In this document: piece after piece, positions 1 through 6,576 of the stretch
How positions within the stretch are numbered: position 1 is the stretch's first letter
How the letters are laid out: every line of letters begins with the position of its first letter
Assembly (NCBI GenBank): GCA_045597345.1
Contig: JAZLJW010000168.1
Location: 1-23,233, forward strand
Origin: Treponema_I sp045597345
Lineage (GTDB): Bacteria > Spirochaetota > Spirochaetia > Treponematales > Treponemataceae
Direction of reading: 5' to 3'
Length of the DNA: 23,233 bases
The notes under the pieces: generated by a model
What the model was told of the DNA's origin: nothing
What the model saw: the letters and a program-made list of their open reading frames with translations, nothing else
The model's database searches: none
Position numbers and translations under genes: made by a program

Positions 1-108
1 AGTGAATTGATTGAATACTTGTCCTGGTACAATGAAAAAAGAATCAAGGTAAAATTAAAAGGACTGACCCCTATACAGTTTAGGAATCAGTCCTTAAAAT
101 CAGCCTAG
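1..108 (+). CDS. IS3-family (IS150-like) transposase, C-terminal fragment
   Basis: Reading from base 1 in frame gives 35 codons before a TAG at 106-108. The peptide contains 'EYLSWYNEKRIKVKLKGLTP' followed by 'IQFRNQSL', which matches the C-terminal signature of IS3-family OrfB transposases of the IS150 group (YNxxRIKxKLKGLxPxxYR). The rest of the DDE integrase domain lies left of the window, so only the tail can be described. A typical IS end follows 8 bases after the stop. Whether the element is intact cannot be told from here. Confidence 0.85.
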   Translation, partial: SELIEYLSWYNEKRIKVKLKGLTPIQFRNQSLKSA

Positions 109-115
109 TTAAAGT

Positions 116-139
116 GTCCAATTTCTGGGGTGCACTTCA
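116..139 (+). mobile_element. Right terminal inverted repeat of the IS3-family element
   Basis: The stretch from gtccaatttctgg to cacttca, directly after the transposase stop, looks like an IS150-type right end: a GTCCAA..TGGGGT core finishing in CA, so that the complementary left end would start TG. The outer edge is placed at 139 on the CA rule. The left end and any target duplication lie outside the window, so the boundary is approximate. Confidence 0.65.
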
Positions 140-171
140 CAGGCAGCTTTTTTTATCACCCCTCCGTTAAA

Positions 172-327
172 GCTCCCGCGGCAGCGGTCGCACATGGATG
201 TGCGATATCGCAGCTTGCGAAGCAAGATGCAGGTTATAAAAATACACGGATGTATTTTTATAACCCTTACCACTAAGGCTCCCGCGGCAGCGGTCGCACA
301 TGGATGTATTTTTATAACCCTTACCAC
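172..327. repeat. Cluster of direct and inverted repeats
   Basis: Two repeat families interleave. A 30-base unit starting gctcccgcggcagcggtc occurs at 172-201 and again, identical, at 278-307. A 26-base unit starting ggatgtatttttataac occurs at 248-273 and 302-327, 54 bases apart. Between them lie a perfect 12-base palindrome (tgcgatatcgca, 201-212), a small hairpin (cttgc-gaa-gcaag) and a 15-bp-stem hairpin at 232-265. No gene is supported here; the open frames are repeat-driven. The pattern resembles a partly duplicated, partly inverted intergenic repeat family rather than CRISPR, since the units are unequal and inverted copies occur. Confidence 0.8.
232..265. repeat. Perfect 15-bp-stem hairpin within the repeat cluster
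   Basis: ggttataaaaataca (232-246) and tgtatttttataacc (251-265) are exact inverted copies around the 4-base loop cgga. The stem is A/T-rich. It sits downstream of both the IS transposase (plus) and the C11 peptidase (minus), so it could end transcription from either side, but no distinct T-tract follows. Its right arm is itself part of the 26-base direct repeat. Confidence 0.7.
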
Positions 328-1526
328 GCTGAGTAAAACAGACGGTCAAGAAAGCTTTTTTCCTCATGATTTCGGGTAGGGCACCACCCTTTGGTAATTT
401 TTACAAAATCACACTGATCAGGAACACCACTATTTTTTATGTAGAGTGCAGGATGTTGAGGAACTGCCACGTTCAATGATGAAACAGTAGTAAAAAATAC
501 GCTGCACCCCGGAAAACTTCCTGAAAAGGCTGCTGCACAATCATCCAAAGCAGAAATTACATCAGTTTCTGCAAAACAGGAAGCAAGGCTATACACATCC
601 AAATAGGTATCTGCAGGATATTCTCCCGTTGTGTGCTGTTGAACCAGAGAAAGCAGCCGATTCATGCACTGACTGCGGTATTCTTCATCAGTGATAAGGG
701 AAGCAAGTGATTCAGCAAAAGATTCAAAAGCAGAAAATACAGCCGGAAGTTTTTCACATACATACGCTGTCGTACCACTTTGATTACAGGATGCAACCAT
801 TGCTTCAGCAACCTGTTGAGGAGTACCTGAAACAGCATTACACAACCGTGTATAATCCCAGCCGCTGACTGAGGTTAAGCCAGGACTTCCTACCAGATAT
901 GCTGCCGTCGACTGCAATTGATATAATTGTTCCAATGTTGTACCAAAACAAGTGTCAAAACCAAGGACATCAATCTCCTGCGAAGAAACTGCCCTTTCAA
1001 GACCGGTCATTGGCATGACAGTTCCCGAAGTATCATCGACAGCGACACTTCTGGAAGTTGCACATCTTACTCCGGTTCCATGCCCCCACAGTACCAGGCC
1101 ATAATGTTCTGCAGGGTAATTTTCTTTACAAAACTGAATAAAAGACGATAACACCAGCGGAGATGCCATATTTAATTCAACGGTGCTGCCTGGCTGCAGT
1201 TCCAGTTCCGGGCATTCCAGTTCGACAGCCGGACACATGGAATACAACTTTGCCCCATCCGGGCCAAATCTGTCTGCTAATACCAGAATTGAAACCTGAT
1301 CATCAGGCACTGCGTTTTCAATTTCCTTGAAATCTTCCACAGCGGCCTGATCCAGATCATTATCTGCAGCCATATAGATCATCAACGTCCATTGTTTTTT
1401 CTCCACAGGTGGTGAATCCGAAGGAACCGCTGAAACGTTCAGCACAGGTGATTGTGAATGATAACACGACATGAGCAGTAACACGGAAGTTACTGCGGCA
1501 CAAACATACAGTATTTTTCTTTTCAT
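321..1526 (-). CDS. Clostripain-family (C11) cysteine peptidase, predicted lipoprotein
   Basis: This 401-residue protein starts with a lipoprotein signal: KRK, a hydrophobic run, then 'LLLMSC' with the lipidated Cys at about residue 21. A C11 peptidase domain follows. It opens with 'WTLMIYMAADNDLD' (46-59) and carries the catalytic His in 'LVLWGHGTG' (H149) and the catalytic Cys in 'VLGFDTC' (C193). Family members cleave after Arg or Lys and are often exported and self-processed; the substrate here is unknown. It is probably anchored to the cell envelope. The last codon and the TAA stop fall inside the 302-327 repeat copy, so the C-terminus may have been reset by repeat insertion. No convincing SD precedes the ATG, but it is the only start that keeps the signal peptide. 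Confidence 0.88.
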   Translation of the reverse strand: MKRKILYVCAAVTSVLLLMSCYHSQSPVLNVSAVPSDSPPVEKKQWTLMIYMAADNDLDQAAVEDFKEIENAVPDDQVSILVLADRFGPDGAKLYSMCPAVELECPELELQPGSTVELNMASPLVLSSFIQFCKENYPAEHYGLVLWGHGTGVRCATSRSVAVDDTSGTVMPMTGLERAVSSQEIDVLGFDTCFGTTLEQLYQLQSTAAYLVGSPGLTSVSGWDYTRLCNAVSGTPQQVAEAMVASCNQSGTTAYVCEKLPAVFSAFESFAESLASLITDEEYRSQCMNRLLSLVQQHTTGEYPADTYLDVYSLASCFAETDVISALDDCAAAFSGSFPGCSVFFTTVSSLNVAVPQHPALYIKNSGVPDQCDFVKITKGWCPTRNHEEKSFLDRLFYSAW

Positions 1527-1604
1527 ATATCAGTTATTACTTGCAAAATGAAAAAAAATTGCCATATTTCATAAATATAACAAAATTTTTTTTTCTCAAT
1601 AGGC

Positions 1605-1610
1605 TATACT
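1605..1610 (+). promoter_or_regulatory. -10 element of a putative leaderless larB promoter
   Basis: TATACT ends 6 bases before the larB ATG, so transcription would begin at about the A of the ATG (1617). The gaggg at 1611-1615 is only one base from the ATG, too close to act as a normal ribosome-binding site. No good -35 match is seen; the upstream region is an A/T tract. The same geometry occurs at 22695-22700. Confidence 0.5.
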
Positions 1611-1616
1611 GAGGGT

Positions 1617-2285
1617 ATGGATTTTGCCAATCTGGATTTTGACCGGAAAAAACGTACCGGCTTTAGCGAAGTAGTATTCTGCAGTGGAAAACGGACAGAA
1701 TTTCTTGCAGATATATTTGTTAAGCTGTATGAGAAAAATGGAGAAGTACTGGGTACCCGGGCTTCTCAGGAACAGGCAGATGCCGTTAAGGCAGTACTGC
1801 CTGACGTAAAATACGATGAAGTATCTGGCATTCTTCAGATTCAGAAGAATCCACGCCCGTTGGAAGGCAATGTGTGCATTTGTACTGCCGGAACCGCAGA
1901 CATAAAGGTAGCCGAAGAAGCTTCCCTTACTGCTGAATTTTTTGGTACAAAAGTGACACGCCTGTATGATATGGGTGTTGCCGGTATTCATCGTATACTT
2001 TCACGGGTTGATGACCTGAACAGCGCCAACTGCGTTGTGGCCATTGCCGGTATGGAAGGTGCTCTTGCAACCGTAATAGGCGGTCTTGTAAGTGTGCCTG
2101 TTATTGCCGTTCCTACCAGCGTAGGATATGGAGCCAGTTTTCATGGCCTTTCTGCTCTTCTTACCATGCTTAACAGCTGCGCCAATGGTGTTTCAACAGT
2201 AAACATTGATAACGGATATGGAGCAGGATACCTTGCAACTCAGATTAACCGCCTTGCTCAATTCGGAAAAGTGAGGGAAATTTGA
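1617..2285 (+). CDS. larB: LarB, pyridinium-3,5-biscarboxylate mononucleotide synthase
   Basis: LarB carries out the first step of nickel-pincer cofactor synthesis: it carboxylates the pyridinium ring of nicotinic acid adenine dinucleotide and cleaves the phosphoanhydride. The PurE-like C-terminal half is clear: 'AGMEGAL' (E147), 'PTSVGYGASFHG' and 'NSCANGVSTVNIDNGYGAG' with C188. These match the catalytic Glu and Cys of Lactiplantibacillus plantarum LarB, recalled as E180 and C221, with a constant offset of 33. The protein is 222 residues and lacks about 33 residues of the usual N-terminal helical part. An in-frame stop at 1578-1580 with no start codon after it rules out a longer version. 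It is the first gene of larB-larC-larE. Confidence 0.92.
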   Translation: MDFANLDFDRKKRTGFSEVVFCSGKRTEFLADIFVKLYEKNGEVLGTRASQEQADAVKAVLPDVKYDEVSGILQIQKNPRPLEGNVCICTAGTADIKVAEEASLTAEFFGTKVTRLYDMGVAGIHRILSRVDDLNSANCVVAIAGMEGALATVIGGLVSVPVIAVPTSVGYGASFHGLSALLTMLNSCANGVSTVNIDNGYGAGYLATQINRLAQFGKVREI

Positions 2286-3652
2286 ATCTTTATTTTGAAT
2301 GCAACTCCGGTATTTCCGGAGATATGGCTGTTGCAGCCCTGCTTGATGCCGGTGCTGACCAGACAGTTCTTGAACAGGTTCTGGCAACTGTTCCTGTAAA
2401 AGGGTTTACTACAAAAATCAGCCGGGTAACAAAGTCTGCCCTGGACTGCTGTGATTTTGATGTTGTCCTTGAACAGGATAACCACGATCACGATATGGAA
2501 TATCTGTTCGGACATCTTCATGAACAGCATGACGACCACGACCACAGCCATGACCATCATCATGAGCACGAACACCACCACGACCATGAACATGACCACA
2601 GTCACGGGCATCACGACCACGACCATCATCATGACCATGAACATCCCCATAATCATCATCATGAGCACCGGAATCTTTCTGATGTGTACGCCATCATAGA
2701 CGGCACCACCATGACTGAAGGTGCCCGGAATCTGGCTAAAAAAATCTTTGAAATCCTTGCTGAATCAGAAGCCAAAGCTCACGGAAAACCAATAGATCAG
2801 GTTCATTTTCATGAAGTTGGCGCCATAGACAGTATTGTAGACATCATTTCGCTGGCAGTCTGCTTTGATACTCTTTCGCCTGAAAAAGTGTACGTTTCAC
2901 CATTGTATGAAGGAACCGGTACCATCCGCTGCCAGCACGGAATTCTGAGTATCCCTGTTCCTGCCGTGCTGAATATCGTATCGGCCTATAATCTGCCGCT
3001 TACCATCGGGCACGATCAGGGAGAATTCATCACCCCTACCGGAGCTGCTTTTCTGGCAGCCGTTGCTACAGATTTTACCCTGCCGGCAGTAATGAACATA
3101 CAGAAAATCGGTTTTGGAGCAGGAAAACGCCAGTACGAGCGGCCAAATATGCTCCGCTGTATGGTTTTGAAACAGGATGCCGGAAGCATGGCTGCTGATC
3201 ATGAAGACTTTATCTGGAAACTGGAATCAAACATTGATGATACCACACCGGAAGCCATGGGTTTTGTAATGGAACGGCTTATGGCAGAAGGCGCCCGTGA
3301 TGTGTCTTTTATTCCCTGCTTTATGAAGAAAAACCGGCCGGCATACCTCTTGCAGGTTATCTGCACTGATGCTGACCGTATCAAAATGGAAAACCTGATT
3401 TTTAAGCACACCACAACCATTGGCATCAGACGGTGCAAAATGGAGCGGACCCGGCTGGAACGCAGGGAACTTACCGTAGCAACACCTTGGGGAAATGCGG
3501 ATATCAAGCAGGTTACATTACCTGATGGCACAATACGAAATTACCCGGAACACGAAAGTGTGGCTTCTCTTGCCCGCACCAGTGGTACCAGTTACCAGAA
3601 AATATACCAGACAGCAGTAAAGTTTGCAGAAAAGGATTCGTATGCTCAGTGA
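2282..3652 (+). CDS. larC: LarC, nickel insertion protein of the nickel-pincer cofactor
   Basis: LarC uses CTP to insert nickel into the bis-thiocarboxylate pyridinium mononucleotide. The 456-residue protein begins 'NLYFECNSGISGDM', the family's N-terminal signature, and has 'HFHEVGAIDSIVDI' in the middle and the C2-type domain from about residue 290 ('LESNIDDTTPEAMGFVMERL'). The start is a TTG whose TTGA overlaps the larB stop, with gaggg at 2273-2277 as ribosome-binding site. Residues 68-129 form an extreme His-rich segment with about 30 His alternating with Asp and Glu, a likely nickel-binding store. LarC1 and LarC2 are one continuous frame here, unlike L. plantarum, where a ribosomal frameshift joins them. 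It overlaps larE by 11 bases. Confidence 0.93.
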   Translation: MNLYFECNSGISGDMAVAALLDAGADQTVLEQVLATVPVKGFTTKISRVTKSALDCCDFDVVLEQDNHDHDMEYLFGHLHEQHDDHDHSHDHHHEHEHHHDHEHDHSHGHHDHDHHHDHEHPHNHHHEHRNLSDVYAIIDGTTMTEGARNLAKKIFEILAESEAKAHGKPIDQVHFHEVGAIDSIVDIISLAVCFDTLSPEKVYVSPLYEGTGTIRCQHGILSIPVPAVLNIVSAYNLPLTIGHDQGEFITPTGAAFLAAVATDFTLPAVMNIQKIGFGAGKRQYERPNMLRCMVLKQDAGSMAADHEDFIWKLESNIDDTTPEAMGFVMERLMAEGARDVSFIPCFMKKNRPAYLLQVICTDADRIKMENLIFKHTTTIGIRRCKMERTRLERRELTVATPWGNADIKQVTLPDGTIRNYPEHESVASLARTSGTSYQKIYQTAVKFAEKDSYAQ

Positions 3653-4463
3653 AAAATCAGCTTCCCTTGATGAACTTTTAACTTCGTATGGCAGTGTTGC
3701 AGTAGCATTTAGTGGCGGCATTGATTCTGCCCTCCTTGCCTACACTGCCCATGAAGTTCTGGGTGACAGGATGATTGCCCTTACGGTAAACAGCAGCCTG
3801 CTTACTCACGCAGATCATCAGGACGTGGATGATTTTTGCAGCAGATATGGCATACCGCACCAATATGTTGATGTAGACGTATTTACGGTACCAGAATTTG
3901 CAGTAAATCCACCGGACAGGTGTTATCACTGTAAAAAACATATCTTTACCACACTGAAGGCAGCGGCAGAGGCAGCAGGTATGGCATATCTGGCAGAAGG
4001 CAGCAATGTGGATGATGAGGGCGATTACCGTCCCGGTCTTAAAGCAATTGCTGAACTGCAGGTAGAAAGCCCCCTTCGGAAGGCCGGGTTCACCAAAGAC
4101 GATATCCGCCGCCTTTCAAAAGAGCTGGAACTGCCGCTGTGGAATAAACCCAGTGCCGCATGCCTTGCAAGCCGTATTCCTTACGGCGACCGGATTACAC
4201 CGGAAGCACTGCAGCAGATTGAAAAAGCAGAAGAGTACATGCACAGCATGGGGTTCAACGGTTGTCGGGTACGAAAACACGGAAACCTGGCCCGTATTGA
4301 ACTGGCAGACATGCTTTCATATGCAGAAGGTGGTTCACTTTCTGCTTTTATGCGTGACAGGGAACTGATTTATACCCATCTGAAAGAAGCAGGTTTTCAG
4401 TATGTTACCCTAGATTTGCAGGGATACCGCACCGGCAGCCTGAATGAAGTCCTGAAATCATAA
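3642..4463 (+). CDS. larE: LarE, ATP-dependent sulfur transferase of the nickel-pincer cofactor
   Basis: LarE adenylates the pyridinium biscarboxylate and replaces carboxylate oxygen with sulfur. The 273-residue protein has the PP-loop 'FSGGIDSA' (about 23-30) of the N-type ATP pyrophosphatases and 'WNKPSAACLASRIPYG' around C174, which corresponds to the sacrificial Cys (C176) of L. plantarum LarE. 'DRCYHCKK' adds C94 and C97, giving a three-Cys set as in LarE proteins thought to use a [4Fe-4S] cluster rather than sacrificing their own Cys; that assignment is inferred. The ATG at 3642 is chosen because aaagga lies 5 bases upstream; a TTG at 3624 in the same frame lacks a good site. It overlaps the larC end. 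Confidence 0.92.
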   Translation: MLSEKSASLDELLTSYGSVAVAFSGGIDSALLAYTAHEVLGDRMIALTVNSSLLTHADHQDVDDFCSRYGIPHQYVDVDVFTVPEFAVNPPDRCYHCKKHIFTTLKAAAEAAGMAYLAEGSNVDDEGDYRPGLKAIAELQVESPLRKAGFTKDDIRRLSKELELPLWNKPSAACLASRIPYGDRITPEALQQIEKAEEYMHSMGFNGCRVRKHGNLARIELADMLSYAEGGSLSAFMRDRELIYTHLKEAGFQYVTLDLQGYRTGSLNEVLKS

Positions 4464-4498
4464 AAAAAGGGCGATGAAAAAAAAAATTTTAAAAGGGC

Positions 4499-4549
4499 TT
4501 GCTTTTTATAATTTAATTGTGTACTATCTAATTGTAAGCAATACTTACA
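4499..4549 (+). promoter_or_regulatory. Promoter and palindromic operator candidate for the peroxidase operon
   Basis: A -35-like TTGCTT (4499-4504) and -10-like TACTAT (4522-4527) are 17 bases apart, placing the start of transcription near 4534. A perfect inverted repeat, TGTAAG-caata-CTTACA (4533-4549), covers that point, where a bound repressor would block initiation. Because the downstream gene is a peroxidase, a redox or peroxide regulator (PerR, MarR or OhrR type) is a reasonable guess, but the half-site does not identify one. Confidence 0.45.
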
Positions 4550-4590
4550 TCGAAGCTACCGCGAAAGCAGAACTTCAAAGGAGAGTTACT

Positions 4591-5130
4591 ATGAACGCAT
4601 TTGATTTCACTGCAAAAAAACAGGATGGAACTGATCTGGCACTTTCCCAGTACAAGGGAAAAGTTCTTTTAATCGTTAACACCGCTACTGGCTGCGGTTT
4701 TACTCCTCAGTACAATGTGCTTCAGACCATGTACAACGAACTGCAGAGCGAAGGTCTTGAAATTCTTGACTTCCCATGCAATCAATTTGGTGATCAGGCT
4801 CCTGGTTCAGATCAGGAAATCTCTGAATTCTGCACCCGCCGTTACAAGATTACTTTCCCCCAGTTCTCAAAAATTGATGTAAACGGCCCTAACGCTGCTC
4901 CACTGTATAAGTGGCTTACCGAAAACACCACATTTGCCGGATTTGAAGGTGAATCTGAAGCTGTTCTGAACCCTATCGTAGAAGGTATGGACAAAGACTT
5001 CCGCAATAACGGAAACATTAAATGGAACTTTACCAAATTCCTGATTAACCGCAATGGCGAAATTGTGGAACGTTTTGAACCAACCGCAGATCTGGGTGTA
5101 GTAGCAGCAAAAATCAAGGAGATTCTGTAA
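4591..5130 (+). CDS. Glutathione peroxidase family protein (Cys type, probably thioredoxin-dependent)
   Basis: This 179-residue thiol peroxidase reduces H2O2 or organic hydroperoxides in the cytoplasm. The peroxidatic Cys is C35 in 'NTATGCGFTPQY'; the second family motif 'FPCNQFG' follows at 61-67 and the 'WNFTKF' tryptophan is W145, giving the Cys-Gln-Trp-Asn set. C81 in 'EFCTRRY' sits where non-animal homologues have a resolving Cys, so thioredoxin rather than glutathione is the likely reductant. The start at 4591 is set by aaaggagag at 4577-4585. An in-frame ATG at 4474 would add a 39-residue hydrophobic tail, but the promoter signals lie inside that stretch, so it is probably not translated. 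A flavodoxin gene overlaps the stop by one base. Confidence 0.9.
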   Translation: MNAFDFTAKKQDGTDLALSQYKGKVLLIVNTATGCGFTPQYNVLQTMYNELQSEGLEILDFPCNQFGDQAPGSDQEISEFCTRRYKITFPQFSKIDVNGPNAAPLYKWLTENTTFAGFEGESEAVLNPIVEGMDKDFRNNGNIKWNFTKFLINRNGEIVERFEPTADLGVVAAKIKEIL

Positions 5131-5540
5131 TGACTTGCGCAGTAAGATATTTTTCACGTACCGGAAACACAAAAAAAGTAGCAGATGCTGTAGCTGCTGC
5201 TGTAGGAACTACTGCAGAAACAACTGCTACTCCACTTACTGAAAAAGTAGATGTACTGTTCTTAGGCAGTGCCGTATACGCAGCTGGTGTAGATACTGCA
5301 ATTCAGGACTTTATTAAAGCCAACGCTGATAAAATTGGCGCCATTGCCAACTTCAGTACTACAGCTCTTCTCACTTCTACCTATCCACAGGTAAAGAAAA
5401 TTGCAGATGCCAATGGTGTTAAAATGCTGGAAAAAGAATTCCACTGTAAAGGGAAATTCACTGCCATCCACACCAACCGTCCTAACGAAAAGGATCTGGC
5501 AGCAGCTGCAGATTTTGCAAAAGCAGTAATTGCAGGCTGA
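5130..5540 (+). CDS. Small flavodoxin-like protein
   Basis: This 136-residue protein has the flavodoxin FMN phosphate loop near the N-terminus, 'RYFSRTGNTKKVADAV' (about 6-21), then 'VLFLGSAVYAAGVD', the second FMN-contacting loop. The length is normal for a short-chain flavodoxin-like fold. The ATG overlaps the peroxidase TAA (TAATG), and aaggag at 5116-5121 serves as ribosome-binding site, so the two genes are translationally coupled. The pairing suggests an electron carrier or FMN-dependent reductase working alongside the peroxidase; the partner and substrate cannot be read from the sequence. Confidence 0.85.
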   Translation: MTCAVRYFSRTGNTKKVADAVAAAVGTTAETTATPLTEKVDVLFLGSAVYAAGVDTAIQDFIKANADKIGAIANFSTTALLTSTYPQVKKIADANGVKMLEKEFHCKGKFTAIHTNRPNEKDLAAAADFAKAVIAG

Positions 5541-5568
5541 CTCCCACTTCAGTACCTGCATACTATAG

Positions 5569-5604
5569 GGCTACGTCAAACACTCCTCTGACGTAGCCTT
5601 TTTT
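5569..5604 (+). terminator. Rho-independent terminator of the peroxidase-flavodoxin operon
   Basis: ggctacgtca (5569-5578) and tgacgtagcc (5589-5598) form a perfect 10-bp stem around a 10-base loop, followed by six T residues. It lies 28 bases after the flavodoxin stop and just before the convergent Sel1 gene. On the minus strand the stem has no T-tract. Confidence 0.92.
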
Positions 5605-5606
5605 AT

Positions 5607-6440
5607 TTACTTTTTATATTCAATGGTCTGTTTGCTGAAAAATTCAGGAGCCAGCCCCTTTTCTTTCATTTCATTCAACAGGGAACCAGTGAGCAAAGTA
5701 GGATGATTCATATACGCCTTATGAAGCCCTTCTGCAGCCATGGTATAGTCTTGCGGTACACCCAACCCTTCATAATAGAGGACCCCAATGCAGTGCATGG
5801 CATAATCGACTCCGTTTTCGGCCGCTTTAGTGTACAACTCGTATGCTTTTTTATAGTCCTTAGGAACACACTCACCTTCTTCATACATCTGCCCCAGATT
5901 ACACCATGCTGAAGCAAAACCTTGTTCTGCAGCCAATGTATACAGTTCAAAAGCCTTAGCTGCATCATGCGGCACTCCTCTACCTACTTCATACAAATAC
6001 GCCAATGTATTCTGTGCCTCCGCATATCCTGCATCTGAAGCTTTTGTATACCATTCGGCAGCTTTCTGATAGTCTAAAGAAACTCCATTACCGTTGAAAT
6101 AGAGTTCTCCAAGATAGTGCATGGATTGTGGTACACCTGTTTCAGCCGCTTTTGAAAACCATTCAAAGGCTTTTTCATAACTCTGCTCGGTTCCCAGTCC
6201 GGCGTAGTACTGCACGGCAAGATTATGCTGTGAGCCAAAATCACCCTGTGTTGCAGATTTTTCATACCAGTAAAAGGATTTTTCGTAATTCTGTTCAGCG
6301 TTTTCGCCGTGATAATACCGGTACCCAAGGATAAACTGTACATGAGCATTATGGGTTTCTTTTTCTAGAGTAAGCAATTCTTCTGTTGAACAGTCCCATT
6401 GATTTTCAGACAATTCAGCAATACGTTCTTCCGCAGTCAT
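5607..6440 (-). CDS. Sel1-repeat (TPR-like) protein
   Basis: This is a protein of about 277 residues made almost entirely of six to seven Sel1-like repeats of 36 residues, each with the pattern AxxxLGxxYxxGxGVxxDYxKAxxWYxKAAxxG (for example 'YEVGRGVPHDAAKAFELYTL'). Sel1 arrays form helical solenoids that scaffold protein complexes; no enzymatic domain and no signal peptide are present, so it is probably cytoplasmic. The start at 6440 is preferred over an in-frame ATG at 6479 because GAGG lies 6 bases upstream and a TATACT -10 (6468-6473) overlaps the longer version. The gene stands alone between two terminators. Its partner is unknown. Confidence 0.85.
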   Translation of the reverse strand: MTAEERIAELSENQWDCSTEELLTLEKETHNAHVQFILGYRYYHGENAEQNYEKSFYWYEKSATQGDFGSQHNLAVQYYAGLGTEQSYEKAFEWFSKAAETGVPQSMHYLGELYFNGNGVSLDYQKAAEWYTKASDAGYAEAQNTLAYLYEVGRGVPHDAAKAFELYTLAAEQGFASAWCNLGQMYEEGECVPKDYKKAYELYTKAAENGVDYAMHCIGVLYYEGLGVPQDYTMAAEGLHKAYMNHPTLLTGSLLNEMKEKGLAPEFFSKQTIEYKK

Positions 6441-6467
6441 ATAAGGCCTCGTAAACAAATATACTGT

Positions 6468-6473
6468 AGTATA
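6468..6473 (-). promoter_or_regulatory. -10 element for the Sel1 gene
   Basis: On the minus strand TATACT lies 27 bases before the chosen ATG, giving a leader of about 20 nt that contains the GAGG ribosome-binding site at 6447-6450. The hexamer is identical to those before larB, the CapD-like gene and the AAA-ATPase. A -35 element is not obvious. Confidence 0.45.
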
Positions 6474-6514
6474 CCGCATTACTCTTGTAAAAAGAACGCT
6501 GTGTATGTCTTTAC

Positions 6515-6547
6515 AAAAAAAAGGCTGTCCGGTTATCGGGCAGCCTT
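6515..6547 (-). terminator. Rho-independent terminator of the SPOR-protein operon
   Basis: Read on the minus strand, aaggctgcccg and cggacagcctt pair through seven bases, one mismatch and three more pairs around a short loop, followed by a run of T residues. It starts 29 bases after the stop at 6577. Confidence 0.85.
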
Positions 6548-6576
6548 CTATGGTGCGTAAACTGAATTACCTCAGA

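Noticed and set aside
109..379. Short proteins in the repeat cluster
   Set aside because: All frames are made of the repeated units in both directions, with no SD or conserved residues.
2258..2668. Antisense reading frame rich in Met and Val opposite larC
   Set aside because: It is the complement of His/Asp/Glu codons in the LarC metal segment and has no start signal or family similarity.
4474..4590. 39-residue hydrophobic N-terminal extension of the peroxidase
   Set aside because: The promoter-like elements and palindrome lie inside it, and a strong SD precedes the later ATG at 4591.
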